DNA from: Pseudomonadota bacterium
Lineage (GTDB): Bacteria; Pseudomonadota; Alphaproteobacteria; Rhodobacterales; Rhodobacteraceae
Assembly (NCBI GenBank): GCA_963205235.1
Contig: CAUJIP010000131.1
Location: 1-64,000 of the forward strand
Length of the DNA stretch: 64,000 nucleotides
Direction of reading: 5' to 3'
A program made the translations under genes and the position numbers. The notes under the pieces were generated by a model. The model was not told the origin of the DNA and did no database searches. It saw only the letters and a list, made by a program, of their open reading frames with translations. Shown here piece after piece: positions 18,759 through 26,855 of this stretch. Each line of letters begins with the position of its first letter. Positions within the stretch are counted from its first letter, which is position 1.

Positions 18759-19801
18759 GGGCGCTGCTTCGCTGGCTGAAGCGGCTGGTCCTGCTGCTGG
18801 TCGTGGTGATCCTGGGGCTGTTGTCCCCGGTCGCCTATGTGGAACTGATGTGCCGTCCTCAAGGCCAGGCCATGGCGCATGACCCACTTGTCGGCGCGGA
18901 TTGGCAACGCCCGGAGGGCCGGACGCTGATGACCTATCCCGAATGGCATATCGTGCATGCCTATGAGGATTATGCCGAAGTGATCCGCACCGGTGACCCG
19001 GATGATTTCGGCTTTCTGTCGTCGATCGGGGATTTCTGGTCCTCGACCTGCGCCTTGTCCAAGGCGTCCGGCCCGCATGGCGGTTTCCCGTGGGAGACCA
19101 AGCAGATGGTCTATGTGATCGGCGTCAGCTTCACCGCTGAGCTGGCGTTGAAGGCCGCCTATGAGGAAACCATGGGCCGGGTCTTCGCGATGGTGCGGGG
19201 TCAGACCCGCGCGCCACTGGATGATCTTTCGGCCCGTCAAGCGGCTGACTATGCCGCGTTTCTGCAGCAGGTGCCGTGGTACAAGTGGGACTTCCTTCGC
19301 GATGCGGGCGCCTTGGATTCCGCCGCTGGGGGCAGCCTGCGCGACCGCGAACGCCGCTTTGCCCTTGGGATCGAACACCGGGCCAAGGCGGCCTATGCCG
19401 GGGTGATCGCCGCTGCCGTCGCCGCGACGGGCGAGGATCAGTTGCGCCTGCGGGCTGTTGTCAGCGGGGTTTCCAGTGAAGAGCTGGCCGCCCTGCCCGA
19501 GGTGCAGGTGATCGAAACCCTGCCGGAAGGAATTGTGATCGAGACCCCCCGCTATCGCGCCTTTACAAGGTTGGCCGAACAGATTGCGGCGGCTGGGGGC
19601 GAGTTTGTCGAGATCGCGGGGAATGACGACATCCTGTTCACGATGATCAACGACGATCCCATGGCGGAAGGCGCGATCCATTCCTTCGCGCGGCAAGGCA
19701 ATCCCGGTTATCGCCATCTGGTGCTGATCCCGGTTTCGGCACTTGCCGACATGATCCGGTCGCTGCCGGACGGCGCGTTGGAGCATGTGCATGACTACTA
19801 G
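18755..19801 (+). CDS. Membrane-anchored protein of unknown function
   Basis: 348 residues. One N-terminal transmembrane helix (WLKRLVLLLVVVILGLLSP) precedes a soluble domain, presumably periplasmic, with a conserved-looking YPEWHIVHAYEDYAEV block and two cysteines. The GTG start at 18755 overlaps the preceding TGA (GTGA), and the last codons overlap the next gene by 11 nt. I do not recognise a named family. Its place in an operon with an exported flavoprotein suggests a periplasmic redox or transport role, which is inference only. Confidence 0.7.
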   Translation: MRALLRWLKRLVLLLVVVILGLLSPVAYVELMCRPQGQAMAHDPLVGADWQRPEGRTLMTYPEWHIVHAYEDYAEVIRTGDPDDFGFLSSIGDFWSSTCALSKASGPHGGFPWETKQMVYVIGVSFTAELALKAAYEETMGRVFAMVRGQTRAPLDDLSARQAADYAAFLQQVPWYKWDFLRDAGALDSAAGGSLRDRERRFALGIEHRAKAAYAGVIAAAVAATGEDQLRLRAVVSGVSSEELAALPEVQVIETLPEGIVIETPRYRAFTRLAEQIAAAGGEFVEIAGNDDILFTMINDDPMAEGAIHSFARQGNPGYRHLVLIPVSALADMIRSLPDGALEHVHDY

Positions 19802-20072
19802 GGTCTGGCTGACCGCCTTGCCGCTGGTCGCAGTCGGCTGGATCGGAACGCTGGCGCTGGTGATGCGGGTCGCCGGGGCCCCGGCGGCGCTGGTGATCCT
19901 GCCGCCAGAGGGGTTCGTGGCGGGCCTGCCAAAGGGGGTGGCGGTGGTCAGCTCTGGCCCGCTCAGCGTCACCCTGCGCGGCGGGGATGACCTTGTGGCC
20001 ACGCTATACCAACTTGGCGCGCCGCTGGTCCTGCCCGCCGGGTTGACTGGATGCCTGCCGCAAAGGGGATAG
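19791..20072 (+). CDS. Small membrane-anchored protein
   Basis: 93 residues. One hydrophobic N-terminal segment (LTALPLVAVGWIGTLALVMRV) is followed by about 65 residues with a VILPPEGFVAGLPKG-type stretch and a single cysteine near the end. The ATG at 19791 overlaps the preceding gene by 11 nt. It is last in the four-gene operon that begins with the Tat flavoprotein. A REP-like hairpin begins two bases after the stop and probably closes the transcript. No family is recognised. Confidence 0.65.
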   Translation: MTTRVWLTALPLVAVGWIGTLALVMRVAGAPAALVILPPEGFVAGLPKGVAVVSSGPLSVTLRGGDDLVATLYQLGAPLVLPAGLTGCLPQRG

Positions 20073-20073
20073 G

Positions 20074-20152
20074 GGGTCGCTCATCCCTCCCTGACGGGCG
20101 GTCTTCGCTGATGTCAGCGACAAGCGCCCGCAAGGGAGCGGGGGAGCGGCCC
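20074..20152. repeat. REP-like long hairpin repeat, family 1 (copy 1)
   Basis: Arms starting GGGTCGCTCATCC and ending with the complement of GGGCCGCTCC meet around CGCTG-atgt-CAGCG. The arms of about 37 nt pair along nearly their whole length with a few mismatches. It fills the gap between convergent stops at 20072 and 20155. It shares the GCTC-tcgc...CGGGCG-cTTcGCTG half-unit with copies at 22784, 39804, 40592, 41589 and 49787. Confidence 0.75.
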
Positions 20153-20154
20153 AG

Positions 20155-20808
20155 TCACTGATAGGCGCGCGCGCCGAAAATCGCACTGCCGACGCGGACA
20201 TGGGTCGCACCATGGGCAATCGCGGCTTCGAAATCGCCGCTCATCCCCATCGACAGGCCGTGCAACCCATGCTCTGCCGCCATCCGGGCCAGCATGGCGA
20301 AATGCGGGGTGCTGTCTTCACCTTCGGGTGGGATGCACATCAACCCAACCGGTGAAAGCCCCAACCCCCGACAATCGTTCAGGAACCCGGCCAGATCCCC
20401 CGGCAGGACGCCCGCTTTCTGCGGTTCTTCGCCAGTGTTCACCTGCACGAACAGCCGGGGCAGTTTGGCACCCGCCTGTTGCAGACCGGCCAGCTTTTGC
20501 GCCAATGACGGGCGGTCCAGCGTATGGATCGCATCAAAAAGCTCGACCGCGACCTTGGCCTTGTTCGATTGCAAGGGGCCGATCATGTGCAGCTCGACCG
20601 GGCCGAAACGATCCCGCCAGCCGGGCCACTTTCCGGCGGCCTCCTGCACGTAGTTCTCGCCGAAAACACGTTGCCCTTCGGCCAGAACAGCCTCGACCCG
20701 TTCGGCGGGTTGCACCTTTGACACCGCAATCAGCGTGACCGACCCTTCGGCCCGCCCCGCAGCCCGTTCCGCCGCCCTGATCCGCGCCTGAATTTCTGCC
20801 AGTGCCAT
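20155..20808 (-). CDS. YggS/PLPBP pyridoxal phosphate homeostasis protein
   Basis: 217 residues in a single alanine-racemase-type TIM barrel without a second domain. The PLP lysine is K31 in IAVSKVQP. VFGENYVQEA, HMIGPLQSNK, FVQVNTGEEPQK and the phosphate-binding LSMGMSGDFEAAI segments are all characteristic. The family buffers free PLP and affects amino- and keto-acid pools; no enzymatic activity is known. The ATG has a GGGGG ribosome-binding site. It is downstream of ybjN-proC-csaA on the same strand, 80 bp after csaA. Confidence 0.93.
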   Translation of the reverse strand: MALAEIQARIRAAERAAGRAEGSVTLIAVSKVQPAERVEAVLAEGQRVFGENYVQEAAGKWPGWRDRFGPVELHMIGPLQSNKAKVAVELFDAIHTLDRPSLAQKLAGLQQAGAKLPRLFVQVNTGEEPQKAGVLPGDLAGFLNDCRGLGLSPVGLMCIPPEGEDSTPHFAMLARMAAEHGLHGLSMGMSGDFEAAIAHGATHVRVGSAIFGARAYQ

Positions 20809-20888
20809 GCCGCCCCCCTTTTTCGGTACCCTAGCCGAGGGGGTGAACAGGGGAAAGTCCTGTCACGGAACAGGCTTTGCCCGGTTGA

Positions 20889-21224
20889 TCAGAACAGCTT
20901 TCCGCCCAGCGGAACCTCGTGCCCAGGGCCGATCAGGACGACCTGGCCATCTTCATCCGGAACACCAAGGACCAGCACTTCGGACATGACCGGGCCGATC
21001 TGGCGGGGCGGGAAGTTCACCACCGCCAGAACCTGCCGCCCGATCAGACCTTCGGGCGTGTAATGCGCCGTCAACTGGGCAGAGGAGCGTTTCTCGCCGA
21101 TCCCCGGCCCGAAATCGACCCAAAGTTTGATCGCGGGCTTGCGCGCCTCGGGGAAGGGTTCGGCGCGGGTGATCCGTCCGACGCGGATGTCGACCTGTTC
21201 GAAATCGCCGTAGGTGATGGTCAT
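20889..21224 (-). CDS. CsaA/Trbp111-like tRNA-binding domain protein
   Basis: 111 residues forming one OB-fold tRNA-binding domain like CsaA and Trbp111. Seen: DIRVGRITRAEPFPEARKPA, LWVDFG, LIGRQVLAVVNFPPRQIG and SEVLVLGVPDEDGQVVL. Such homodimers bind tRNA structure, and CsaA has also been described as an export-related chaperone. Its ATG overlaps the proC stop (ATGA), showing tight coupling to proC. Confidence 0.9.
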   Translation of the reverse strand: MTITYGDFEQVDIRVGRITRAEPFPEARKPAIKLWVDFGPGIGEKRSSAQLTAHYTPEGLIGRQVLAVVNFPPRQIGPVMSEVLVLGVPDEDGQVVLIGPGHEVPLGGKLF

Positions 21225-22033
21225 TTCCCCAACTCCCGTCCCCGGTCGGCGGCGGCCTTGACCGCACGGCGGAGGAGCGCCGGAAAGCCGGTTTCGGGGT
21301 CCATCAGCACGCCAAGTGCCGCAGCAGTCGTGCCTCCGGGCGAGGTGACGTTGATCCGAAGTTGCGACGCGGGTTCCGGGCTTTGGAACGCCAGTTCCCC
21401 CGCCCCGCAGACGGTGGCGCGGGCCAGTTGCATGGCGACGTCGGGGGGGAGACCCTCGGCCTCACCCGCCGCTGCCATGGTTTCGATCAAGTGGAAGACA
21501 TAGGCGGGGCCGGAGCCGGAGACAGCGGTTACCGCGTCGATCTGGTCTTCTCCGGTCAGCGTGACGACCTGACCCACGGCCCCCATCAGGTCATGCGCCA
21601 GCGCGAAATCGGCGTCCGACACATGGGCGTTGCGGCAAAGCGCGGTGATCCCGCGCCCCACCATGGCCGGGGTGTTCGGCATGGTGCGGACGATGGGGGT
21701 GCGGTCGCCCAACGCGGATTCAAACGTCGCGATGGTGGTCCCGGCGGCGATCGAGACGAACAGCGTCTTGCCATTGCCCAAGGCTTGCAGGGCGGGCAGG
21801 GCTGCGCCCATCATCTGCGGCTTCACGGCCAGCAGGGCCACGGCGGGGGCCGCTGGCACCCCGACGTTCAGATGCACCCCGGTCGATTTCAGCCAGTCGG
21901 TCGGATTGGGTTCTATCACCCAGACCGATCCCGGCGGCACCCCGGCGGCCAGCCAGCCGGTCAGCAGCGCTGTTCCCATTTTGCCACAGCCAAGCAGCAC
22001 AAGCCCATTTTGGGCAACCGCATCCAATGTCAT
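21221..22033 (-). CDS. proC: Pyrroline-5-carboxylate reductase
   Basis: 270 residues. Last step of proline synthesis, reducing P5C with NAD(P)H. The Rossmann motif LLGCGKMGTALL is at the N-terminus; LAVKPQMMGAAL, RTMPNTPAMVGRG and the C-terminal LRINVTSPGGTTAAAL signature identify the family. The start at 22033 is chosen because the longer frame upstream lacks a Rossmann-compatible start. It follows ybjN by 28 bp and overlaps csaA by 4 nt. Confidence 0.95.
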   Translation of the reverse strand: MTLDAVAQNGLVLLGCGKMGTALLTGWLAAGVPPGSVWVIEPNPTDWLKSTGVHLNVGVPAAPAVALLAVKPQMMGAALPALQALGNGKTLFVSIAAGTTIATFESALGDRTPIVRTMPNTPAMVGRGITALCRNAHVSDADFALAHDLMGAVGQVVTLTGEDQIDAVTAVSGSGPAYVFHLIETMAAAGEAEGLPPDVAMQLARATVCGAGELAFQSPEPASQLRINVTSPGGTTAAALGVLMDPETGFPALLRRAVKAAADRGRELGK

Positions 22034-22061
22034 CGAAACCCCCTGCAAAACCGGGGGCAGG

Positions 22062-22565
22062 TTAGGCGCGCCCGTAGGCCTCGGCAATGGCGACTTTCAT
22101 CGCCTGCGCTGGGGTCTGGTCGCCCCAGCAGGCAAGCTGGAATGCGGGATAGAACCGTTCCGACGCCATGACCGCCGAAGCGATCAGCCGGTCGATCTGT
22201 TCGGGCCCGGCCACAAGGCCCCCCGACAGCACAAGGCCATAGCGCCAGACCATCAGCTTCTGCTCTTCCCACCAGGTGAAGGCACCGGTCCAGACCATGT
22301 CATTGGCGCGGTTCAGGACATCGTAAAGCTTGTGGATCTTGTCTTCGGGCGGCTCCATCTCAAACGTGCAGATCAGCCGCAGGGTTTCGTCCGCGTCGCT
22401 CCAGGCTAGGGTCAGCGAATAGGTGCGCCACTGGCCTTCGACCGCCATGGCGATCTGGTCATCGGTGACCCGGTCGAATTCCCAAGCGTGGTGCTCGGCC
22501 AGAGTCTCGACGATGTCGATGGGATGCAGGTCTTCCATCGCAGCGTAATCTTCGGAAAGCGACAT
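22062..22565 (-). CDS. YbjN domain-containing protein
   Basis: 167 residues resembling the alphaproteobacterial YbjN family (type III secretion chaperone-like fold, function unclear). Seen: ETLAEHHAWEFDRVTDDQIAMA, the strand LICTFEMEPPEDK, VWTGAFTWWEEQKLMVWRYGLVL and CWGDQTPAQAM. The ATG at 22565 has GAGG upstream. It probably starts the ybjN-proC-csaA unit. The leader contains a cluster of GANTC sites nested in inverted repeats (22748-22777). Confidence 0.8.
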   Translation of the reverse strand: MSLSEDYAAMEDLHPIDIVETLAEHHAWEFDRVTDDQIAMAVEGQWRTYSLTLAWSDADETLRLICTFEMEPPEDKIHKLYDVLNRANDMVWTGAFTWWEEQKLMVWRYGLVLSGGLVAGPEQIDRLIASAVMASERFYPAFQLACWGDQTPAQAMKVAIAEAYGRA

Positions 22566-22747
22566 TGCCCGGCCTCATCATAAGGCTTCCTACGGGCCAA
22601 GACCCACAAGAAGCTGGGTGTCTGGCAAGGGTCTGCGTTTGCCTGACGTGACCCTTACTAAATATGGTGTGGCCAAAGCGATAGTCTGTAAAGCGGTTTC
22701 TTCGGAAATAAGCTGTGGAGAAGTCGATTTGCAGAAAAAGGTACCGC

Positions 22748-22777
22748 GGATTCTGCAAGGAATCCCAATGAGATTCC
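22748..22777. promoter_or_regulatory. GANTC cluster in nested inverted repeats upstream of ybjN
   Basis: Three GANTC sites in 28 bp: GATTC 22749-22753, GAATC 22760-22764 and GATTC 22772-22776. GGATTC (22748-22753) pairs with GAATCC (22760-22765), and GGAATC (22759-22764) also pairs with GATTCC (22772-22777), so the middle arm can pair with either side. It lies about 185-210 bp before the ybjN start. It could be a CcrM-responsive control site. Confidence 0.45.
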
Positions 22778-22783
22778 GGACGC

Positions 22784-22855
22784 GACCCTCCTCGTTCGAC
22801 TGCGTCTCCTCGTCGGCGGATCAGCGAGGAGTGACAAAGTCAACGAAGAGCGCCC
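22784..22855. repeat. REP-like hairpin repeat, family 1 (copy 2, diverged)
   Basis: It starts within ACCCTCCTCGTTCGACTG and ends with CAACGAAGAGCGCC; the right half begins CAGCGAGGAGTG exactly as in the copy at 39804. The two arms pair imperfectly around a short GC-rich loop. It abuts the argE stop at 22856, so it lies at the 3-prime end of the argE message. Confidence 0.55.
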
Positions 22856-24004
22856 CTAGACCCCCGCCTCAAGCCGGTTCACCAGTTCCGCAAGCATTGC
22901 TTGACAGCGGTCCATCTGTTCCACGGCGACGAATTCGTCGGGCTTGTGGCCCTGCGCCATCGACCCCGGACCGCAGATCACCGTGGGCACGCCAAGGCGC
23001 TGGTCGAAGAGGCCGCCTTCGGTGCCGAAGGCGACCTTGATCGTGCCGTTGGCCCCGGTCAGGCCCTTGACGAAATTGACCACGGCAGCATCCGAAGGCG
23101 TGCCAAGACCGGGGTAATCCCACAGCCGTTCGACCTTGATCGCCGCTTCGGGGAATTCGGCGCGCAGAGGGGCCACGATGGCCTCGGCCTCGGCCTCCAG
23201 CCGCCGGATCAGGCCTGCGACATCCTCTCCGGCCAGTGATCGGATTTCGAAATCCAGCACTGCATGGTTCGGCACGATGTTGACCTGCACCCCGCCCGAC
23301 ATCTTGCCGACATGCAGGGTCGAATAGGGCACGTCATAGTCGCCGTCCTTCAGGCCGGTCGCGGCCACTTCGGCCTGCAAGCGCCGAACCGCGCCGATGA
23401 AATCCGCCGCCAGATGCAGCGCGTTCAGCGCCATCGGCGCCAGGGCCGAATGCCCCTCACGCCCGGTGCAGGTGGCGCGCAGGGCGACCTTGCCCTTGTG
23501 GCCGGTTGCGACCTGCATGCCGGTGGGTTCGCCCACGATGCAGAAGCGGGGCTTGACCGGAGCGTCGGCCAGAAGGTCGATCAGGCTGCGCACGCCCATG
23601 CAGCCGATTTCCTCGTCATAGGACAAAGCCAGGTGCAGCGGCACTTTCAGCGGGCGGCGGGCGGCGTCCAGCATCGCGGCAGTCGCGCAGGCGACAAAGC
23701 CCTTCATATCAGCCGCGCCGCGCCCATAGTAACGACCATCCGCTTCGGTCAGCGCAAAGGGCGGCTTGGTCCAGGTCTGGCCTTCGACCGGGACAACGTC
23801 GGTATGTCCCGACAGCATCACCCCACCCAGACCCGCAGGCCCGGTCGAGGCGTAAAGGTTGGCCTTGCCGCCTTCGGCGTCGGGAACCAGCGTCACCGCA
23901 AGACCGGCCTCTTCCAGCAAGCCCTTCACATAGGTCATCAGCGCCATGTTCGGACGCGAACTGACCGTGTCGAAGGCCAGAAGCCGTTCAAGGATGTCCC
24001 GCAT
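22856..24004 (-). CDS. argE: Acetylornithine deacetylase
   Basis: 382 residues. M20-family metallohydrolase that removes acetate from N-acetylornithine in arginine synthesis. Metal ligands are visible in [21 protein letters not shown] and the catalytic Glu pair in YDEEIGC. EPTGMQVATGHKG and GTEGGLFDQRLGVPTVICGPG fit ArgE rather than DapE or carboxypeptidase G2. It is followed by a REP-like hairpin. argH lies 6.5 kb away on the other strand, so the pathway genes are dispersed. Confidence 0.9.
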   Translation of the reverse strand: MRDILERLLAFDTVSSRPNMALMTYVKGLLEEAGLAVTLVPDAEGGKANLYASTGPAGLGGVMLSGHTDVVPVEGQTWTKPPFALTEADGRYYGRGAADMKGFVACATAAMLDAARRPLKVPLHLALSYDEEIGCMGVRSLIDLLADAPVKPRFCIVGEPTGMQVATGHKGKVALRATCTGREGHSALAPMALNALHLAADFIGAVRRLQAEVAATGLKDGDYDVPYSTLHVGKMSGGVQVNIVPNHAVLDFEIRSLAGEDVAGLIRRLEAEAEAIVAPLRAEFPEAAIKVERLWDYPGLGTPSDAAVVNFVKGLTGANGTIKVAFGTEGGLFDQRLGVPTVICGPGSMAQGHKPDEFVAVEQMDRCQAMLAELVNRLEAGV

Positions 24005-24116
24005 CTTCGTCTCCGGTTTTCTCTCTGCTACCCGGAAACCGGGCTGGCGGAAAGCTTTCCGCTCTTGTCGCTTGCGCCCGGCTTTGCCACAGTCGCGCCA
24101 ATCAAGGAAAGCCCCG

Positions 24117-24806
24117 ATGCGCCGTCTTGTCCGAAGCCTGCTGATCCTGTCCGCGCTGGTCGCGACCCCGGTAGCCGTCGGGGCGGAAGAGGCGAACCTG
24201 TCAGACGCGGTGAATGACAGTCTGGGTGCGGTGTCACGGTTGATCGCCGCCCAGCGCGGCTATGAAATGGCGCTGAAATCCGGCGATGCGATCCTGCTTC
24301 TGGTCTCGATCCGGCTGGCGCGGGGGGTGGTGCTGCGGTCGCCCGTCGCCTGGGAACGCCAGACCGAAGGCGAAGCCCCGGCGGATCAGCCGAAAGGCAA
24401 GGACGCGGCCCCCGATCCGGCAAGCTCTGCCGCGCTTGTGATCGTGCAGAACTTCGCCGGGGATGATCCGGACCTGCAGGATCTGGTCTATGATCTGGAT
24501 GCCCAATTGCCCCAAAGCCGCAAGGAAACCGCCGTCGCGATTGCGGCCGATCTGGGCGTCGGGCAGGTTGACCACTGGCGCCTGCCGCTGTTTGGCGAGG
24601 TTCCGGCCGAGATCGGTCTGATCGGTGACGGCGATGGCCCCTTGTCGCTGACCATCACCGATGAAGGTGGGGCCACGGTCTGTCTGCTGCCTGCAAGCCC
24701 TGAGTCCGGCCTTTGCCGGTTCATTCCGGCGCGGAACGGGTTCTTCACCGTGACAATCCAGAACGGCGGACCGACCGAAAACCACTATCGCCTGCTTGGA
24801 AACTGA
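24117..24806 (+). CDS. Secreted protein with PPC-like C-terminal domain, distant paralogue of the next two genes
   Basis: 229 residues. The signal peptide (RRLVRSLLILSALVATPVAVGA) is followed by a helical part (GYEMALKSGDAILLLVSIRLARGV) that parallels the DALTVLAAAKLAASV helix of the two downstream proteins. A charged linker (about 75-105) precedes a C-terminal beta domain (VDHWRLPLFGEVPAEIGLIGDGDGPL to FTVTIQNGGPTENHYRLLGN). That domain has the same layout as theirs and resembles bacterial pre-peptidase C-terminal sandwiches. It has an AAGGAAA ribosome-binding site. The context suggests a periplasmic partner or substrate of the convergent proteases; function is unknown. Confidence 0.75.
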   Translation: MRRLVRSLLILSALVATPVAVGAEEANLSDAVNDSLGAVSRLIAAQRGYEMALKSGDAILLLVSIRLARGVVLRSPVAWERQTEGEAPADQPKGKDAAPDPASSAALVIVQNFAGDDPDLQDLVYDLDAQLPQSRKETAVAIAADLGVGQVDHWRLPLFGEVPAEIGLIGDGDGPLSLTITDEGGATVCLLPASPESGLCRFIPARNGFFTVTIQNGGPTENHYRLLGN

Positions 24807-24812
24807 GGCGCG

Positions 24813-24828
24813 TGACGGAATTTGTCAT
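24813..24828. promoter_or_regulatory. TGAC-N7-GTCA dyad upstream of the first tandem paralogue
   Basis: TGACGGAATTTGTCAT lies 88 bp before the start of the 24916 gene. A similar TGAC-N7-GTCAT, also with ATTT in the spacer, lies before the metacaspase gene (29940-29956). The GGAATTTGTC half is also kept upstream of the second paralogue (25892-25901). It is a possible common control site. Confidence 0.3.
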
Positions 24829-24915
24829 GGCGCGGCATCTTCTCAAGCCGGGGAATGCCTGCGATGATCGGACCACACCGCCCCATTACGGGGAGGCCAA
24901 CCCATAGGACAAGAC

Positions 24916-25713
24916 ATGACATTGAAATCCCTCTCTCTTGCGCTTGCCACGACGGCCCTGGTGGCGCTTAACCTTCCCGTGCTGGCCGAAGATGCGAAAG
25001 GTCCGAACGTCGGCACCACAGCCGAGGGTACTACCTCGGGCGCGGCGGCCACGATGACCTTGGCGCAGGACCTTTATGCGCTTGGGGTGGCCCAGGGTGA
25101 TGCCCTGACCGTGCTGGCGGCGGCCAAGCTCGCCGCTTCGGTCGCGGCTGAGGCCGGTGCTGACCCCGCGGCACTTGAACTTTCGCCCGAGGACTTCGCC
25201 GCGCTGTCGCCCCGCAAATCGGGCGGGGCTCCGCCTGTTCGCGCGTTGTCGAGTGACGCCGTCATCTCGAAGGCAACGTCTGCCCCCGATGACGGCAGCG
25301 ACGACGGGGCGGCGGATGGCCCGGTCACGGCGGATCAGATGTTCGCCAAAGCGACGGAACTGGCTGGCGATGACGACGTGCTGATCGGGTTGATCGAGGA
25401 TGCCCAGGCCGAAGGGTCGCGCGGGCGGATCGGCGGCGCGGTCGAATGGCTGTCGCGCCTGCCGGCTGGCCAGACCGATGTCTGGGAAATCCCGTTCTAC
25501 GGCAACTCCTATGCCGAGATCGCTGTGGCCGGTGACGGCGATGCCGACCTTGATGTCGCGGTGACCGACGAAAACGGCAACGTGATCTGCTATGACGTCA
25601 GCTATTCCGACCGCGTCTACTGCGACTGGACGCCCGCTTGGGACGGATATTTCTATGTCACCGTCCAGAACATGGGCGGCTCGCGCAACAGCTATTACCT
25701 GCTGACGAACTGA
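24916..25713 (+). CDS. Secreted tandem paralogue A with PPC-like domain
   Basis: 265 residues. Sec signal peptide ending VLA-EDAKG; a helical segment (MTLAQDLYALGVAQGDALTVLAAAKLAASV, about residues 47-76, written here as two overlapping helices); a Pro/Ala/Asp-rich linker (about 80-135); then MFAKATELAGDDD and a 110-residue C-terminal block starting LIGLIEDAQAEGSRG. The end is a beta-sandwich-like domain with an acidic loop (GDGDADLDVAV) and two cysteines (ICYDV, YCDWTP). The last 110 residues are identical to paralogue B. It is followed by a good terminator. Function is unknown; it is likely periplasmic or secreted. Confidence 0.8.
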   Translation: MTLKSLSLALATTALVALNLPVLAEDAKGPNVGTTAEGTTSGAAATMTLAQDLYALGVAQGDALTVLAAAKLAASVAAEAGADPAALELSPEDFAALSPRKSGGAPPVRALSSDAVISKATSAPDDGSDDGAADGPVTADQMFAKATELAGDDDVLIGLIEDAQAEGSRGRIGGAVEWLSRLPAGQTDVWEIPFYGNSYAEIAVAGDGDADLDVAVTDENGNVICYDVSYSDRVYCDWTPAWDGYFYVTVQNMGGSRNSYYLLTN

Positions 25714-25734
25714 TCCGTTCGGGACGAAACCATG

Positions 25735-25766
25735 GGGTCCGCGAGCATCGCTCGTGGACCCTTTTC
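25735..25766 (+). terminator. Rho-independent terminator after paralogue A
   Basis: Stem GGGTCC-G-CGAGC with GCTCG-T-GGACCC (one internal mismatch), loop of 3, followed by TTTT. It separates the two tandem paralogues, so each probably has its own promoter in its conserved leader. Confidence 0.8.
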
Positions 25767-25990
25767 ATTTCAAGATAGGTCGCCACGGTCTTGCAGGTTC
25801 GGCGATGTGCAGGTCGGAACAGCGGCATCGACGTCAGGACCGACGGCATTGCATGGAACAAGACTTCAAGTTTGAAATCAGGGCAGATTGCGGAATTTGT
25901 CGCAGCCAAGCGTCTTTTCACGCAAGGCTTTGCCTGCAATGATCTTTCCACTCCTCCCCGCGTCGGGGCGGTCAACCCAAAGGTCGAAAC

Positions 25991-26806
25991 ATGTCATTGA
26001 AAGCTTTTTCTCTGGCGCTTGCCACGACGGCGCTGGTCGCGCTTAACCTTCCTGCGGTCGCCGAAGATGCGAAAGGCCCGAACCTTGGTGCTACTGCGAC
26101 CGACGCTGCACCAGGTGCCGCCGCGACGATGACCCTTGCACAGGATCTTTATGCGCTTGGCGTCCAGCAAGGTGATGCGCTGACCGTGCTTGCCGCAGCG
26201 AAACTTGCCGCTTCAGTCGAAGCCACCGAAGGGACCGCAGGCTCGCTTGATCCCGCGACAATCAAGTTTGACGACGAAGACTTGCTGCACATGAAGGCTT
26301 ATCCAGCCGAGGCTCCCAAGCTTCCTCCCGTGTATGAGGCGAATGCTGGTCGCGCAGCGGCGGTGGTGACTTTGTCCAAGGCAACTTCGGAAGATAACGG
26401 CGCGTCGGATGCTCCGGTGAGCGCTGACCAGATGTTCGCCAAGGCCACCGAACTGTCGGGCGATGACGACATGCTGATCGGCTTGATCGAGGATGCCCAG
26501 GCTGAAGGATCGCGCGGGCGGATCGGTGGGGCGGTCGAATGGCTGTCGCGCCTGCCGGCTGGCCAGACCGATGTCTGGGAAATTCCGTTCTATGGCAATT
26601 CCTATGCCGAGATCGCCGTGGCCGGTGACGGCGATGCCGACCTTGACGTCGCGGTGACCGACGAAAACGGCAACGTGATCTGCTATGACGTCAGCTATTC
26701 GGACCGCGTCTACTGCGACTGGACGCCCGCTTGGGACGGATATTTCTATGTCACCGTCCAGAACATGGGCGGCTCGCGCAACAGCTATTACCTGCTGACC
26801 AACTGA
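25991..26806 (+). CDS. Secreted tandem paralogue B with PPC-like domain
   Basis: 271 residues with the same layout as paralogue A: signal peptide (LATTALVALNLPAVA), helix QGDALTVLAAAKLAASV, linker, SADQMFAKATELSGDDD, and the identical 110-residue C-terminus. The linker (about residues 77-142) is unrelated in sequence and length to that of A. In the C-terminal part most DNA differences are silent, and the last 120 bp are almost identical, which points to gene conversion or strong constraint. The 100-bp leaders of A and B are also alignable. It converges on the S1 protease gene. Confidence 0.8.
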   Translation: MSLKAFSLALATTALVALNLPAVAEDAKGPNLGATATDAAPGAAATMTLAQDLYALGVQQGDALTVLAAAKLAASVEATEGTAGSLDPATIKFDDEDLLHMKAYPAEAPKLPPVYEANAGRAAAVVTLSKATSEDNGASDAPVSADQMFAKATELSGDDDMLIGLIEDAQAEGSRGRIGGAVEWLSRLPAGQTDVWEIPFYGNSYAEIAVAGDGDADLDVAVTDENGNVICYDVSYSDRVYCDWTPAWDGYFYVTVQNMGGSRNSYYLLTN

Positions 26807-26822
26807 TCCGTGCCGGTCAGGC

Positions 26823-26850
26823 AAGGGCCCCGGCATTGCTCCGGGGCCTT
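26823..26850. terminator. Bidirectional hairpin between paralogue B and the S1 protease
   Basis: Stem GGCCCCGG with CCGGGGCC and a 7-nt loop, flanked by AA and TT. It sits between stops at 26806 and 26856 of convergent genes. The U-tract is poor, so efficiency is uncertain. Confidence 0.6.
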
Positions 26851-26855
26851 GCTGT

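Noticed and set aside
24916..26806. Toxin-antitoxin or CRISPR-like reading of the tandem paralogues
   Set aside because: Both genes encode full secreted proteins with signal peptides; only two units exist and there are no spacers.
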